NCBI GenBank assembly: GCA_029204225.1
Contig: CM055110.1
Span: 14,326,796-14,390,795 of the forward strand
Reading direction: 5' to 3'
DNA: 64,000 nucleotides
Source of the DNA: Diphasiastrum complanatum
Taxonomy: Eukaryota > Streptophyta > Lycopodiopsida > Lycopodiales > Lycopodiaceae
This document shows, one piece after another, positions 13,810 to 25,209 of the stretch. Below the pieces are notes generated by a model that did no database searches, had not been told where the DNA came from, and saw only the letters and a list, made by a program, of their open reading frames with translations. The number at the start of each line of letters is the position of its first letter. Position 1 is the stretch's first letter. A program made the position numbers and the translations under genes.

Positions 13810-16592
13810 GCTTGAGCTGTTAGGTAGAGCTTGATTGAAGATACAATTGCTGATGATAATGGATCGTGACGGTAGCATTAGAGAGCAAGTAAGCATGAAA
13901 GCTCAATCATAAACGCTCGGAGTGGGGGGACCTAAATGAGGAAGGTAGAGTCGCCTTGTCACACTTCTGAGAGAAATTGGCCATAGGGCAGTAGTAGGTA
14001 GACCAAATGATGGTCTTAGATAAAAGGAGAATAACAAACTCTTGAACCACAGTCAGATGGAAACGTTTAAGATCAGTACAATCAAAAAAGATGACAGGTA
14101 ATCAAAAGGCGGGATACTAACCTCACTCTCTGGAGGAATAAAATGACTAAAAAAGGAGGAAGGGGGAAGGGAGGGGGGACAAAATTGAGGGCACCAAATC
14201 CGCCATAGAAGAGCGAGGAGCAACCAGGAGGGATCCAAAAGCATAAAACAAGGAGGTGCTAAGAAAACCGTGTTCTCTACAGAAGCAAGGATGTGTTGAA
14301 AAATACAAAACTCTGTTGAAAAGCAAATGCACCCCTGTAGTGTGTTAAAGAACACAATTCAAAGCATCACAAAAGAAGGAAAGAGCAAAAGAAAACGAAG
14401 ACAAGAGTGCACAGTCACAAGACTGGAAGAGCATAAGCAAGATCTAAACCAAAACAAGAAGAAGTGAGACAACCGAGGGACGTTGCGCTCTAACCAAAAA
14501 AGCCAGAATAAAGAGATGGGAAAAACCTTTGAGAAACTTACTCATCCACAAGATCTTCCTCTCCATTTGAAATCTCTGCCATTCTTTGGATTACAATTTT
14601 GAACAAGAGTAGTTTAATCATAGTTTCCTAATTGTTGTCTCCAAGGAGCTCCTCAAATCTTAGTCAATGGTGCTTAAAACATTTGCAAGTTGTCTAGTCC
14701 AAAGTTCCATGCAACATTTGATGAGAATTTCATTGCGATAGTGGTAGATAATATATTCAAATTGCAACTTCATGCAATGCATAAATTACCCACATACTGA
14801 AAAACTAAGATATCATGAGTGCCACTCCACATGAACTTACATGTAAATCACTATCCAATTGAATTGAACTAAAAAGTTCTCCAACAAATTTGTCGCGAAT
14901 AAATATTCCTGTAGAACATACTATTTCTACAATGATCTAGTAAAATATTTTGAAATAGTAACTAAAAACACCAACTAGTATCATGATCATAACATAGTAA
15001 TCTATTTCACCAAACTACATGCTCTACTTATTACTAGATTAGATATATATCATGTAATGTCATAAATTGAGTTTGTGAACATGTATTGATCAATCTCTAG
15101 CTCCTATTTTCAACTTAAAATTAAAGTTATTAAAGGCAAGTCATAAGATCATTTGACACATTATCAATTGTGCCTATTTCAATTTTGTTATGCCCCCACC
15201 CATGCACACAAATTGAATTAAACTTCAAACCTCAAGGTGAGGTAAGAAAATATCAACCATTATGCGACATTTTAAAAAATCTCATATTAGAAAAGAAGAC
15301 CAAGTACTTTTTATTCAATCCTCGACCTCAATTTTTCTCTTTCTATGAAGTATTTTAAAAAGCTTAAAAGTATCATCCTTATGGCAAGGACTATGTGGGA
15401 TAATCACAAAAAATATCATTTTACATTATACAAATTGAAGGGCTGCTAGAACATTAGTACACATATTCGAATTCTCTATGTACAATGGGCAAATGACCTT
15501 GAAAATTAATTCAAAAAATGCTAGATGATGTTGGAAGACTTACTCTAATAATGCAATGAAATTTAGTATAAGGATGTGTACTTTGAAAAAGCTATCAATC
15601 TTATATCTAAAGCACATTGGAACTAAAAGGCCTCATATCCTTGTAATATGGATTTGATTTTAGCATGCCCCACACGTATATAAGTGACTTACAAAAGGAA
15701 GTCAAATGAACTTGTTCAACATGTCAGCACAAGAGGGAACAAGGGAGCTAGATATGGCACAACCATCTAATAAGCAAGATTCATAATAAAATGTTATTTA
15801 TTTACAGACTTTATAGCACTTTAACGCGACTTACTATAGGGAAGCAAAAAACCATATGATATGAATTGTGAGTAGAAGCTTTTTTTAGTACATGAAACTT
15901 GAAGATTATGGTTTGTATAATTTACGTTGAAAAATATTCTCTATACATACATGAAAAATTATTATTGTAAATGCAGTGTGCGCGCTTATCTATTCACCAA
16001 CTAGGCACACTAGGTGGAAATGAAGCCTCTAATTATTATAAAAGAAAATACCAACATGCAATAAATGAACAATAAGAAAGTAAGCAGAACGAGGTATGTA
16101 ATATGTCTCTTTGCTTCAATATATATGTCATAAATTTCTGTATGAGAATATGTAAAATATGTGAATATACTTTCTTGTAAGCAGCTTGCGTCATTGTCTT
16201 TAGAATCTCATGAAATAATGTTAAGAGAAAAATGAAAATAAATATCTTTGCAAGCTAAAAACTTCAAAAACTTCTCTATTTAAAATGCAACAAGACACTT
16301 GCATGTATGATTGTTTCTAACTATTGCATGTGCAAAAATTACACGCATGACTCATTCAATCACATTATTGCACAAATATACCCTGTAGGCATTTCTTTTG
16401 CTAAAGAGCTTTACATATCAATGAACACAAATTCTAGCGCGGATTTATAGTCTTTGTAAAAGCCAAATAGCAAAACAAAGAGATTCATTGATATTAAATT
16501 CTCTTTTTAAAGTGACAAAACAAGCAACCTTTCTTTTAAATCAACTATTTTATTGATCTTTTATATTTAAGCATAAAAGTAGCTCTTGATTT
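13810..16592. other. AT-rich spacer, no gene recognised
   Basis: Apart from a purine-rich stretch near 14150-14180, which would be a pyrimidine-rich leader on the minus strand upstream of the 13.8-kb remnant, no coding, RNA or element signature was seen. Frames are short and motif-free. Confidence 0.5.
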
Positions 16593-16919
16593 AACCAACG
16601 TGTGACAATTTTGCCAGCAATTAAGTCTCCTACAAATTGTCATTGTGTAAAGAAATATTTTGGCAACATTTGAGAACAATTATTTAGTGACCAACTCTTG
16701 TTACATTCACACTAGGAGCTATAGGAAAATGTGCAAACAAGCGCATATTTTGAATAAACCAACGTGTAACAATTTTGCCAACAATTAAGTCTCCTACAAA
16801 TTGTTCATTGTATAAAGAAATATTTTGGCAACATGTGAGAACAATTATTTAGTGACCAACTCTTGTTATATTCACACTAGGAGCTATAGGAAAATGTGCA
16901 CACAAGCCCATATTTTGAC
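16593..16919. repeat. 164-bp tandem duplication
   Basis: Two head-to-tail copies begin at 16593 and 16757 (AACCAACGTGTGACAATTTT and AACCAACGTGTAACAATTTT). They end alike in a CATATTTTGA motif and differ by only about ten substitutions and one indel. No coding potential is visible. Confidence 0.9.
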
Positions 16920-17514
16920 TACTATTTTATGATTTTATATCTAAAAAAGAATAGATTTGCTTCTAGGTTATCAAAGGAAAACCTAAAAAAAACTCAAGTT
17001 TCTTGCTAATCCCTGGTTATGAAATTTAACTACAAGTCATAAGGAAGGCGGAGTCTTGGTCAAATGGTGCATTAACCTGATTTAACTAAGCTCAAAGTCT
17101 TCCTAATTAACACATTCAACAATGTGGTGGTGGATTACTCTTAGAGAAGCAACCCAGTATGAGTTAATTTAAAGACTATATCCAATTTGATAATACCAAT
17201 GGACGTAAATGCTCAAAAAATCTAACCTAAAGGTTAGAAATTCTTCTTTCTCATCTTGGGCCACGCCATACCATAGAACTTTCACACGAGACCTCTGATT
17301 GTCATTTCGACCGAACCACCATCTCCCCAAAGCCTTGAGTCTGAAAAAAAAAATTTATAAAATAAAACCCATACCATTAGAAAGCCCTTTTCATACTGAG
17401 TCTCCCCTTGACTTCCTTAAAAACCCCTAAAAAATCCAAAAACACCAAAAATCCTAAAAAATCCAAAAACACCAGAAACTCATACCCAACACAAAAAGGA
17501 CATGACTGTACCCT
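16920..17514. other. Spacer before the gypsy-type gag
   Basis: No gene is recognised. This could include the untranslated leader or LTR of the gag-bearing element that follows, but no LTR pair was found. Confidence 0.4.
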
Positions 17515-18863
17515 ATGGACCAGCATCAAGATCCTGAACTCCCAGAAGATTATCCATATGAGATCAAGTCCCCTGTAGCTGAACAAATCAGACGTCATAA
17601 GTTCTATCGAATGCAGGCCCAAATACATGGATCATCCGCAAACCCATTCGAGGAACAAGAACTTGATAGGGCTGAGTCTTCATGAGCATGAGCCCATTCT
17701 TATGGTGTTGAACCCTCCCAGGCCAGAACCAACCTTCATGTGCTTCTGCTACCCACGGTGCTCATCTTGAGAGATGTACACCCAAGCTTGATCTACCAAA
17801 GTTTGACGGTAGTTCGAACCCTCACAGATTTTTGCAAATCTTTGAAAATGCATGTGATGTGTATGGCGAAACATCTCCCGATGCTATGGTCCAATTGTTT
17901 TTTATGACCATGATCACTAAAGCACGTGATTGGCTTTTCAACCTTGATCGTGAAGATAAGACAGACTTGTCAATTTTGAAAGAATCCTTTGTCAAGCGTT
18001 TTAAGCCCTTTCGCTTGATCGAGAGTCCTTTTGTCAAATTGAGTAACATCAAGATGGCAAAAGATGAACGTGTACGAGACTATATCGAGCATTTCAAACG
18101 CCTCAAAAGTCAAGTACAAGAACAGCCCTCTGAACAGATGCTCATCATCTGGTTCTTAGTCGGCCTTCCAACATGGAGTAGACATGAGCTTAAATCCAAT
18201 GATGAATATATGAGCCTAAAGTTAGCTATGTATGATGCCATCAAAGAAGAAGACAAGGGATCAGATGTTCACGAATCCAAAGAAAGGAGAGCACCACGTG
18301 CTCCTGTGAATGAGTCGAAGCCGATCGAGGACACCCGAGATCAGCTTTGGAAATCCCAGTTGGAGTTGCTTAATAAGCAACACGAACTACAAATGGAGAA
18401 ACTCACCAATGAGTTTCAAACTACCCTGAAGTCTATCCAAACCAGTATGTCTGGTCAGCCAAACCCTGCATAGGTACCTTATAGACGAAAACAAATCCGG
18501 TGCTCACACTGTCGGGCTACGCATCCTGCTGATGCTTGCCCTTCATATCAACCTATCCAAGCACATACAGTCCAACAATATGAAGAACAATTGTCACAAT
18601 CTGGAAACTCCTTAACTTATCATAACTATCCACCTGAAAGTCCAAAACCTTTAGCCATACAAGATGGCTATGTCGTTATACAAGGCCCATTGCACACCAG
18701 ATGTTTCATCTGTCGTGAAAGTGGCCACTTCATGGTTTATTGTCCAGTCAAGACCAGGTACCACGTTGAATGTCCCGACTGTGTCAGAAAACACAGTTTC
18801 AAAGATTGTCCGAAACAATCCAACAAGATCCTACAAGCCCGACATGTTAGTTATGAGTCCTGA
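17515..18863 (+). pseudogene. Ty3/gypsy-type gag with zinc knuckle, decayed
   Basis: A short frame (17515-17685, 56 residues) opens with MDQHQDPELPEDYPYE and stops. The retrotrans_gag core then reads in another frame from about 17766: KLDLPKFDGS, then the ARDWLF and FVKRFKP blocks characteristic of plant gypsy gag, then an acidic and Gln-rich coiled tail up to the stop at 18471-18473. Reading through that stop gives a first Cys-rich knuckle (CSHCRATHPADAC). In the next frame is a CCHC knuckle, CFICRESGHFMVYC (about 18700-18740). No protease, RT or integrase follows, so only gag survives or a non-autonomous element is present. Gag would package the element RNA. Confidence 0.8.
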
Positions 18864-21800
18864 TAGGATCCTCACAACAACACAACACGAGCACCATAGC
18901 ACCCAACCACTCAACCTACTACTCACTCGAGAAGTTTATTGCAAACTTCTACATTACCACGCAATTCACCAGCTCCATAATGTAAAAAGACACTAATATG
19001 ACATGAGTCCTTGTAGGAGGACAACAAAATTAATATTTCGTCATTTGCTACAATGTCCAACCAAGAGCAACCTCCACAAAGAATTGGCAGTTTTTCTCTC
19101 CTTCTGCAACCTCAAATCTATTTGTCTTTTCACATGCTGATAACATTTCCAATGTGCAAATACACAATAAATCTAGTAATCAGAAATCCCAATAGAGATT
19201 CGTTCTGAATCTCTTGCTCAGAGAGGTCCTCAGGACATAGTACCTCAACCATAACTGCATCTCAAGCTATACCTTACAACTTCTACTATCAACAATGATA
19301 GATTCAGTGTCACTATTTTTGCCTTGTTATTGATCTTTCATTACTCTACATTCTACATGTTCATGAATGACTTTTTTTTTGACAAGTTCTCTACGGCTTT
19401 CTCTCTCTATAACATTGGTATCTTCCTTGTTTAGTTTTTGTCATTTTTTATTTGGTAATTTCTTCTAATTGCATATCTTTTTCTAGATTTGTTTCTAGTT
19501 CATCAAGGATAGCCATTGAACAGGAGACATCATGTAGCGTATCTCAAGAATAACTTGTCATTCATCTATCAATCTTCAAATCACCTTATATAGAGTTTTA
19601 GATTTTTGCGCATCTACCAAATCTGCGAAGTACATATCACGTCTGAGCTTATTCATGTATCTCATTGTCATATTCATTTTCGAGTCAACTATAGCAAGAT
19701 CGAAACAAATTTAGTTAAAATTTGTTCAATCTTTAGTCCTGTCACATGTTCAACATGTTTTCAACTACGTGTTCCACACGTTGATCCAATCCTGAGCATG
19801 AACAGTTACCAGCAACAACATCCCCACCAACAGATTTTTTTGGGGGGGGAGAGAGTGGATCTGCTTGGATCCACTGAAGTAGTTACTCTTCCAGCAACAA
19901 CATCAGCAAGATCGACAACCAAGGTCACAAACCCAAAGTCGACAACGACAAGGCTAAGAAGACATATGGGCAATCCAAAGTGACTCAATTAGAAGAAGTA
20001 TCCCAATCAGGACGAAGATCCTTTAGAAAAGAAAAACACAAGCATTGGGAAATCAGTCTCCTTCTTCAACAGGCCTCTTGCCCATACTTCTGCGCCCATT
20101 CTCATGCCTATCGTTCACACCATCTACTGATGTCACCACCTCCACCCTACCTTCCATCTGTTTGTTTATCATCAGTTCACTATTCTTCTGAGAAATCCCT
20201 AGTTTTAAATAGTCTTACCAAACTAGCTGATAGATCATTGCTATTGTCCAGCGGAGACTAACTACCACCTACAATGGTTTATCAGCCAAACGAAGATCTA
20301 AGAAGCAGGCGAAGTAGCTAGAAGATATAAGAAATTAAGCAAAGAAACTGAGGAGGAAAGGATGAAACTTAAGCAACAGATGAGTCAGATTGATCTTGAT
20401 CAAAAGAAACTCTCTGGAGCAATGATAGTTGAATCCCCTCTTATGAAACCCAAAGAGATCCAAAAGTAATGGATCAAAAGAAAGAGCTACAAAAAAATAA
20501 AGATGAAGACAATCGTGAAGTTACAAAATAAAACGAGTTCCTCACCCAGCAAGTGGTGGTCAAAGCCTGACATTGCAAGGGTCCAAGGCTGCAACTGTAG
20601 AACTATTAGTTCCTTCACCCTTCCACCAGGCCTTCAGCATGTTTCCTTGTCATCACCAACCATTCGTCCAATCTGTTTCTACCACCAATGTGTGAATGAG
20701 TCCGTCCCCTTGATACTGATAACCAAGTTTGTGCAACCTACCAAATCTAAGGTTCTTCCTCCTTTCGTCAAGGCAAGAGCATTGACAAGACTGAAACTTC
20801 AACTGATCCAAAAGCAAATGGAGGATACAGACCTCCCAGAAGTTAGAAGCTGCCAAGAAACCAGAGATGAAACCGTGAATGGTAGGTACAAGTGATAAGA
20901 AAGAAGACACTGGTAAGCACTCGAGCATGCAAATTGTGAAGCTACTGGGAGCTCTCCAAGTTTTGAGAATGTCAACCAATTGTAGCAATAAGACATTCTA
21001 GCTAAATTGTGGCAATTTGCAAAAACAGTTTTTGATAAAGACTGACAACAATAAACACTTGGTTTTATGTAAGCGAATGAGGATCTACGTTTTTTCAAGT
21101 GTCGTTCGAAGACGCCAATGCGGAAGCGAAGCGACATCATCCAATATGAGTGGTAGTGGGTCCTACAACACATTAGGGGTGGGATGATGTTGGCTGATTC
21201 TGACGAATCCCCAAGATACTCAACCAGAGCTACCCAAGAGCACCTCTCACCCTAGACCAAGGAGGTCTCTGAGAAGATGAGATGAACGAAGACTGAGAGC
21301 CGAGTATGAGAGCCGAGGAATACTAATAGTAATGACAAGCAAGAACTGTGTAAGCCTCATGGTGAATCCTCGAAGATGGAATGATCATGTAGGAACTAGT
21401 ATTTCTAGGCAAAGTAATAAATGCATGTAGACCCTCTTAAAGAAAGTAGAGTGAGCCACCTTTTGATGGTGACCTCTAGTGGAGAGCATTATTCCACTTG
21501 TAATTTGTGTAATGTGGAAATGCCGCTAGGATGCCACCTAAGGAGCTCTCTTGCTTATTTAAGAGACTCTCTCTTTGTGAAGAGAAGCTTTTTGTATTGT
21601 ATCTACTCCATGCTTAATAAGAAGATTTTCCATGAGTTTGATTCTACACTAAGTTCCTTGATCATGATGGTTTTCTTGAGTGATGCCCCTATGATCATGC
21701 CCTTCCATTCATATTGTGTGTGGTTGTGGACTTTAGAGTGAATTAGTTTTCTTGCTTTCCTAGATTCTAAATCTGATATTTTTTTGCAAAGGAACACTAT

Positions 21801-22061
21801 TCTTATAGAAGGGTTGTAAAGAGATTTGAACAGAGAGGCTATAACCCATAAAGATGCATAAATGAGACATGTATAAATATTTCAACCATAATAAAGGTCC
21901 TTCATTGCCATCTTTCATGATTGGAAAAGACTTTTTTTAGTGGCCTCTATACTTTATTAAATGATCGTTCAACTATAGCTCACCCTAATAATCTCACCAT
22001 AACTTTACATCCATTTTACTAGGTGAAAATCTAACAAAAAAGACCATTCTCCAATACTGAA
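18864..22061 (+). other. Degenerate region, possible retroelement debris
   Basis: No domain is identified. Around 20300-20480 one frame gives a Lys/Glu-rich heptad-like stretch (KKLSKETEEERMKLKQQMSQ) that could be a coiled-coil fragment. Around 21540-21650 a TATTTAAGAGACTC motif followed by AATAAGA looks like the promoter and poly(A) region of an LTR, but no partner copy was found. Everything else is short, unsupported frames. Confidence 0.3.
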
Positions 22062-22313
22062 GGTAGATGGTCTTGGATGGTAAAGCTTTGGACTAAATTG
22101 GTGTATTCATCACCAAGTCTATTTAAAATGACTTGCTTTGAGATGAAGCATTCTACTCTCCTCAGCCACAAAGCTTGTGAATGGAAGGTAGATGGTCTTG
22201 GATGGCAAAGCTTTATAGTAGATTGGTGTTTTCATCACCAAGTCCATTTAAATTCACAAGCTTCACAATGTGCTTGTGGCCGAGGAGAGTAGAATGCTTC
22301 ATCTCAAAGCAAG
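22062..22313. repeat. Interleaved direct and inverted repeat
   Basis: Direct copies lie at about 22062-22127 and 22188-22253 (both start GGTAGATGGTCTTGGATGG). An inverted pair is formed by 22132-22181 and 22253-22313: CTTGCTTTGAGATGAAGC is the reverse complement of the end of the right arm. The second direct copy therefore occupies the loop of the inverted repeat. Confidence 0.9.
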
Positions 22314-23472
22314 GATGGGATCCATGTCCTTGCAAGGTGGTGATGAGAAGGCCAACATCTCATTTAAAGGAAAAAAGAAGACTCATCCATCCAAGAAGAA
22401 CCAAGGCAAGGAGACTGAGGACAAATTAAGAGATGTAATTTATAAGATTCTCAACGAAATTATCAAGTCATTGAGATCCATCATCACTCTGGAATCCAAC
22501 TATCTTCCCATGTCATGATCTGGTTACTAAGGGAAAAAAACTAATGATCTCATCGAGATCCTTATAGATGAAGATACACACAAGTAGAGAATAAGATTGT
22601 CATCGCTTTTAGAGATCTGTAAAAATATTCTAAGGCTAGGGCACAGCTAAAACTATGCCTAACCCAGAAAAAAATAACAACATAAGAAAAAGGTGGGAAG
22701 ACAATACTATTGACTAAGGCATATATTATGAATGGTTAAGGAAATTTTTATGAATAATTTGAACTATGTAAACACATGAACTAGTTGGCATTCCTAAACA
22801 ATCAATGTAAGGAAGCATTCTTGGTGTAGAAAATATCAAAGCATTTCAATATCAAAATAAAGCTACAAAACATGGTAGATGTCAACTCAAAAATGAAGCA
22901 TTAATCAAATTTTTTTTAGCATTATTTGTTGATGCATTTTCAATAGAATATGAATAATTATTGCTGGAATGTTTTTCTTAGTAAGAAAGTATGTATGCTC
23001 TAGTTGCTTCTTATTGTTAGATTTATCTCCTTTACTCTCCTAAATCCTATGTTGATCTGCCTCCATTCATGCTGCTACATTTTTACTCATGTTGTTGCAC
23101 AATATGTTCTACGTTCAGATTTGTGTCAATTTTGCAATGCTTTTCTACATTCTGTCTGACTTTTTTATTGCTTATTCTGGTAGTCTACTCTTTGTGGATT
23201 ATATTTAGTCTTGCCTTTCGCGACTAATTCGCGACTGACAATTAGTCTAGCTGTTCGCAGCAAATTATTATTCTGATGTCTTCATGCTTAATGTTTGGCC
23301 ACATAATCAAATCGAACGTGATTTCTATCACTAATGTTCTGTTTGAGTCTGATAGGCGTAGTCATGCTTAGGAAAGAGTGAGATAGCTTATTCTGTTGCG
23401 CACAAACACTTTTCTTTCGTGTTTGTTTCTTTTCAAGCTCTTTTCGTTTCTCAGACACCCCTCTTTCCCAAC
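22314..23472. other. Spacer including the likely 5' LTR of element J
   Basis: The stretch ends in TCTTTCCCAACA immediately before a primer site at 23473, so its right part should be a copia 5' LTR. The start of that LTR cannot be fixed because no second copy exists here. No coding region was recognised. Confidence 0.4.
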
Positions 23473-23628
23473 ATGGTATCAGAGCTCTTTTCGTAGTCTG
23501 ATAAGCTTCCATAGTAACAAGACCCTACTAGCCGATAGAGTAATTGTCTTCTTGTTCAGTAATTTAGCACCAGATTTTCATACTTAAGTCACTGATAGTC
23601 ATTTATATTATCTAGACTAATCTTCCAC

Positions 23629-23745
23629 ATGGATTCCCAAGGGAAAGCCAATCCTATCATGGACAAGCTTGATGGAGCCAATTACCACCTGTGGATTTAA
23701 GATGAAAAAAATGCTAGCAAAAGCTGATGTCATGGCCTTCTCATG
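23629..23745 (+). pseudogene. copia gag N-terminus of J
   Basis: From ATG 23629 the frame gives MDSQGKANPIMDKLDGANYH followed by LW, the classic copia gag opening. A stop and one-base shift after LWI is followed in another frame by KMKKMLAKADVMA. Plus-strand coding then ends at the junction with inverted pol sequence. Confidence 0.75.
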
Positions 23746-25030
23746 CTCATCCCATGCACTGTGGAATCAGATTTGACAACGACAGCAGCCACCCACGATC
23801 TCCCACAGATAGCACATCCACTTTGTACTTTCTTCATCTTGCAAGGTATCATATGAGTGTATCTTGATTGGTGTAAATACAATCTACCACCCTCAACATC
23901 TTTATCAATCTGCAATCCTAGGTAGCATTTGCTTCTCCTAGGTCCGATATTTCAAAGTGCTTTGAAATATCTTGCTTCACCTATCAATTTGTTGCTCCTT
24001 GATAGAATCAGCGTGTCATCTACATAGACACCAATGATGATGATCTGCCCATCTAAAACTTTCACATAGACATTCTAATGAGACATTAAAGGCTGCAAGC
24101 CTAAGGATCTAAGAGCATGATCCTTTTTCTTGTACCACTGTCTAACAGACTGATTCAGTCCATAGATGCTTCTCTGCATTTTGCAGGCATAGTCAGCAAA
24201 TGACTTACATGTAAAACTTGGTGGTTGGTCCATATAGATCTTTTCATTTAGCTCTCCATGTAGGAATGTTGTCTTCTCGTCCACAATGTGGACCTTCAGA
24301 CTGTAGGCTGCTGCATATGCAATCAATAAACATATTGATATATGCTTGACAACAGGTGAGAAGGTTTCTATGTAATCAATATGATACTTTTGCGGGAATC
24401 CTTTAGCAACTAGCCTAGCTTTGTATCTCGATACATTGTCGTCTGGTCCATACTTGTACTTGAAGATGCATTTGCATTTGATAGTCTTTCTGCCAGCTGG
24501 TACTGGCTCCAGAGTCCAAACCTTGTTCTGCTCCATGGAGTGTATTTATTCCTCCATTGCTCTCATCCTTATCAGGACTGTCGATAGTTTCTTAATAAGT
24601 TTGTGGTTCACCACTGATGCCACAAAACTCTTTAGCTATAGAAGCTGAGCTATCAGCTACATATGTGACTGGTGCTCTTCTTTGTCTTGCAGATCTCCTT
24701 GGAGATTGTGCAAATACCTTGACAGTCTTGCCTTTGTCGACTGCAGAACCATTGTGTGTGGCAGGTGTCATGGGTACAGGCTACATGTCGGGCTGTTCTT
24801 CGTCTGAACTATCACTCAATTCATTCAGAGTTCGAACATCTTGGTCTAGATGTTGTCCCTCTATCGATGTCGGTAGGTTCTAGTACTGCTTGCCAAGAAT
24901 CTCATAGCCAACTGGATCTTTGTCAACCATCATTCTTGCCTTATGCTCGACTTTTTCATCTAGCTTGCGGATTTTGTCTGGAATGTATGCATATGCTACA
25001 CATACATGAGCTAGATTTGGTTTGTTACAG
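23730..25030 (-). pseudogene. copia integrase end and RT remnant of J
   Basis: On the minus strand, the 24541-25030 segment translates in pieces to the integrase C-terminal motif (AYIPDKIRKLDEKVEHKAR, then VGYEI) and an Arg-rich linker. 24075-24536 is RT N-terminal half: KCIFKYKYGPDDNVSRYKAR, ETFSPVVKH, TTFLHGELNEKIYM, IYGLNQSVRQWYKK. 23730-23915 is a further degraded RT fragment. The YVDD box and RNase H are absent. Confidence 0.82.
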
Positions 25031-25094
25031 CAAGTATCCATTGTGGAAGGAGCCCGAGTAAAAGGTCATTTGCTGAGGCTCCTTCCATTGTGTA

Positions 25095-25205
25095 CTACAG
25101 ATCATTCAAGGGTTGGCTTGATTGGTTAGATTGGCATCCAAAGTTTCTTTGGTCCCAAGTTCAAGCCCCCTTGGAAACCAACATGCATTTTGTAATAGAA
25201 AGTTG
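25095..25205 (+). repeat. Putative tRNA-derived SINE head
   Basis: A box A-like TTGGCTTGATTGG (25113-25125) is followed about 33 bp later by a box B-like AGTTCAAGCCC (25158-25168), the internal pol III promoter spacing of tRNA-derived SINEs. It does not fold convincingly as a functional tRNA. No poly(A) or target duplication was confirmed. Confidence 0.35.
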
Positions 25206-25209
25206 AGCT

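Larger units (their letters stand above)
23473..25030. mobile_element. Rearranged Ty1/copia element J
   Basis: An exact plus-strand primer site TGGTATCAGAGC (23473-23484) and a plus-strand gag start are followed, from about 23730, by minus-strand pol sequence reading toward them. The two halves are therefore head-to-head. Either two elements were joined or one was internally inverted. Confidence 0.7.

Noticed and set aside
17063-17130. Possible tRNA-like box A at a TCTTGGTCAAATGG motif
   Set aside because: No box B at a suitable distance and no repeat structure around it.
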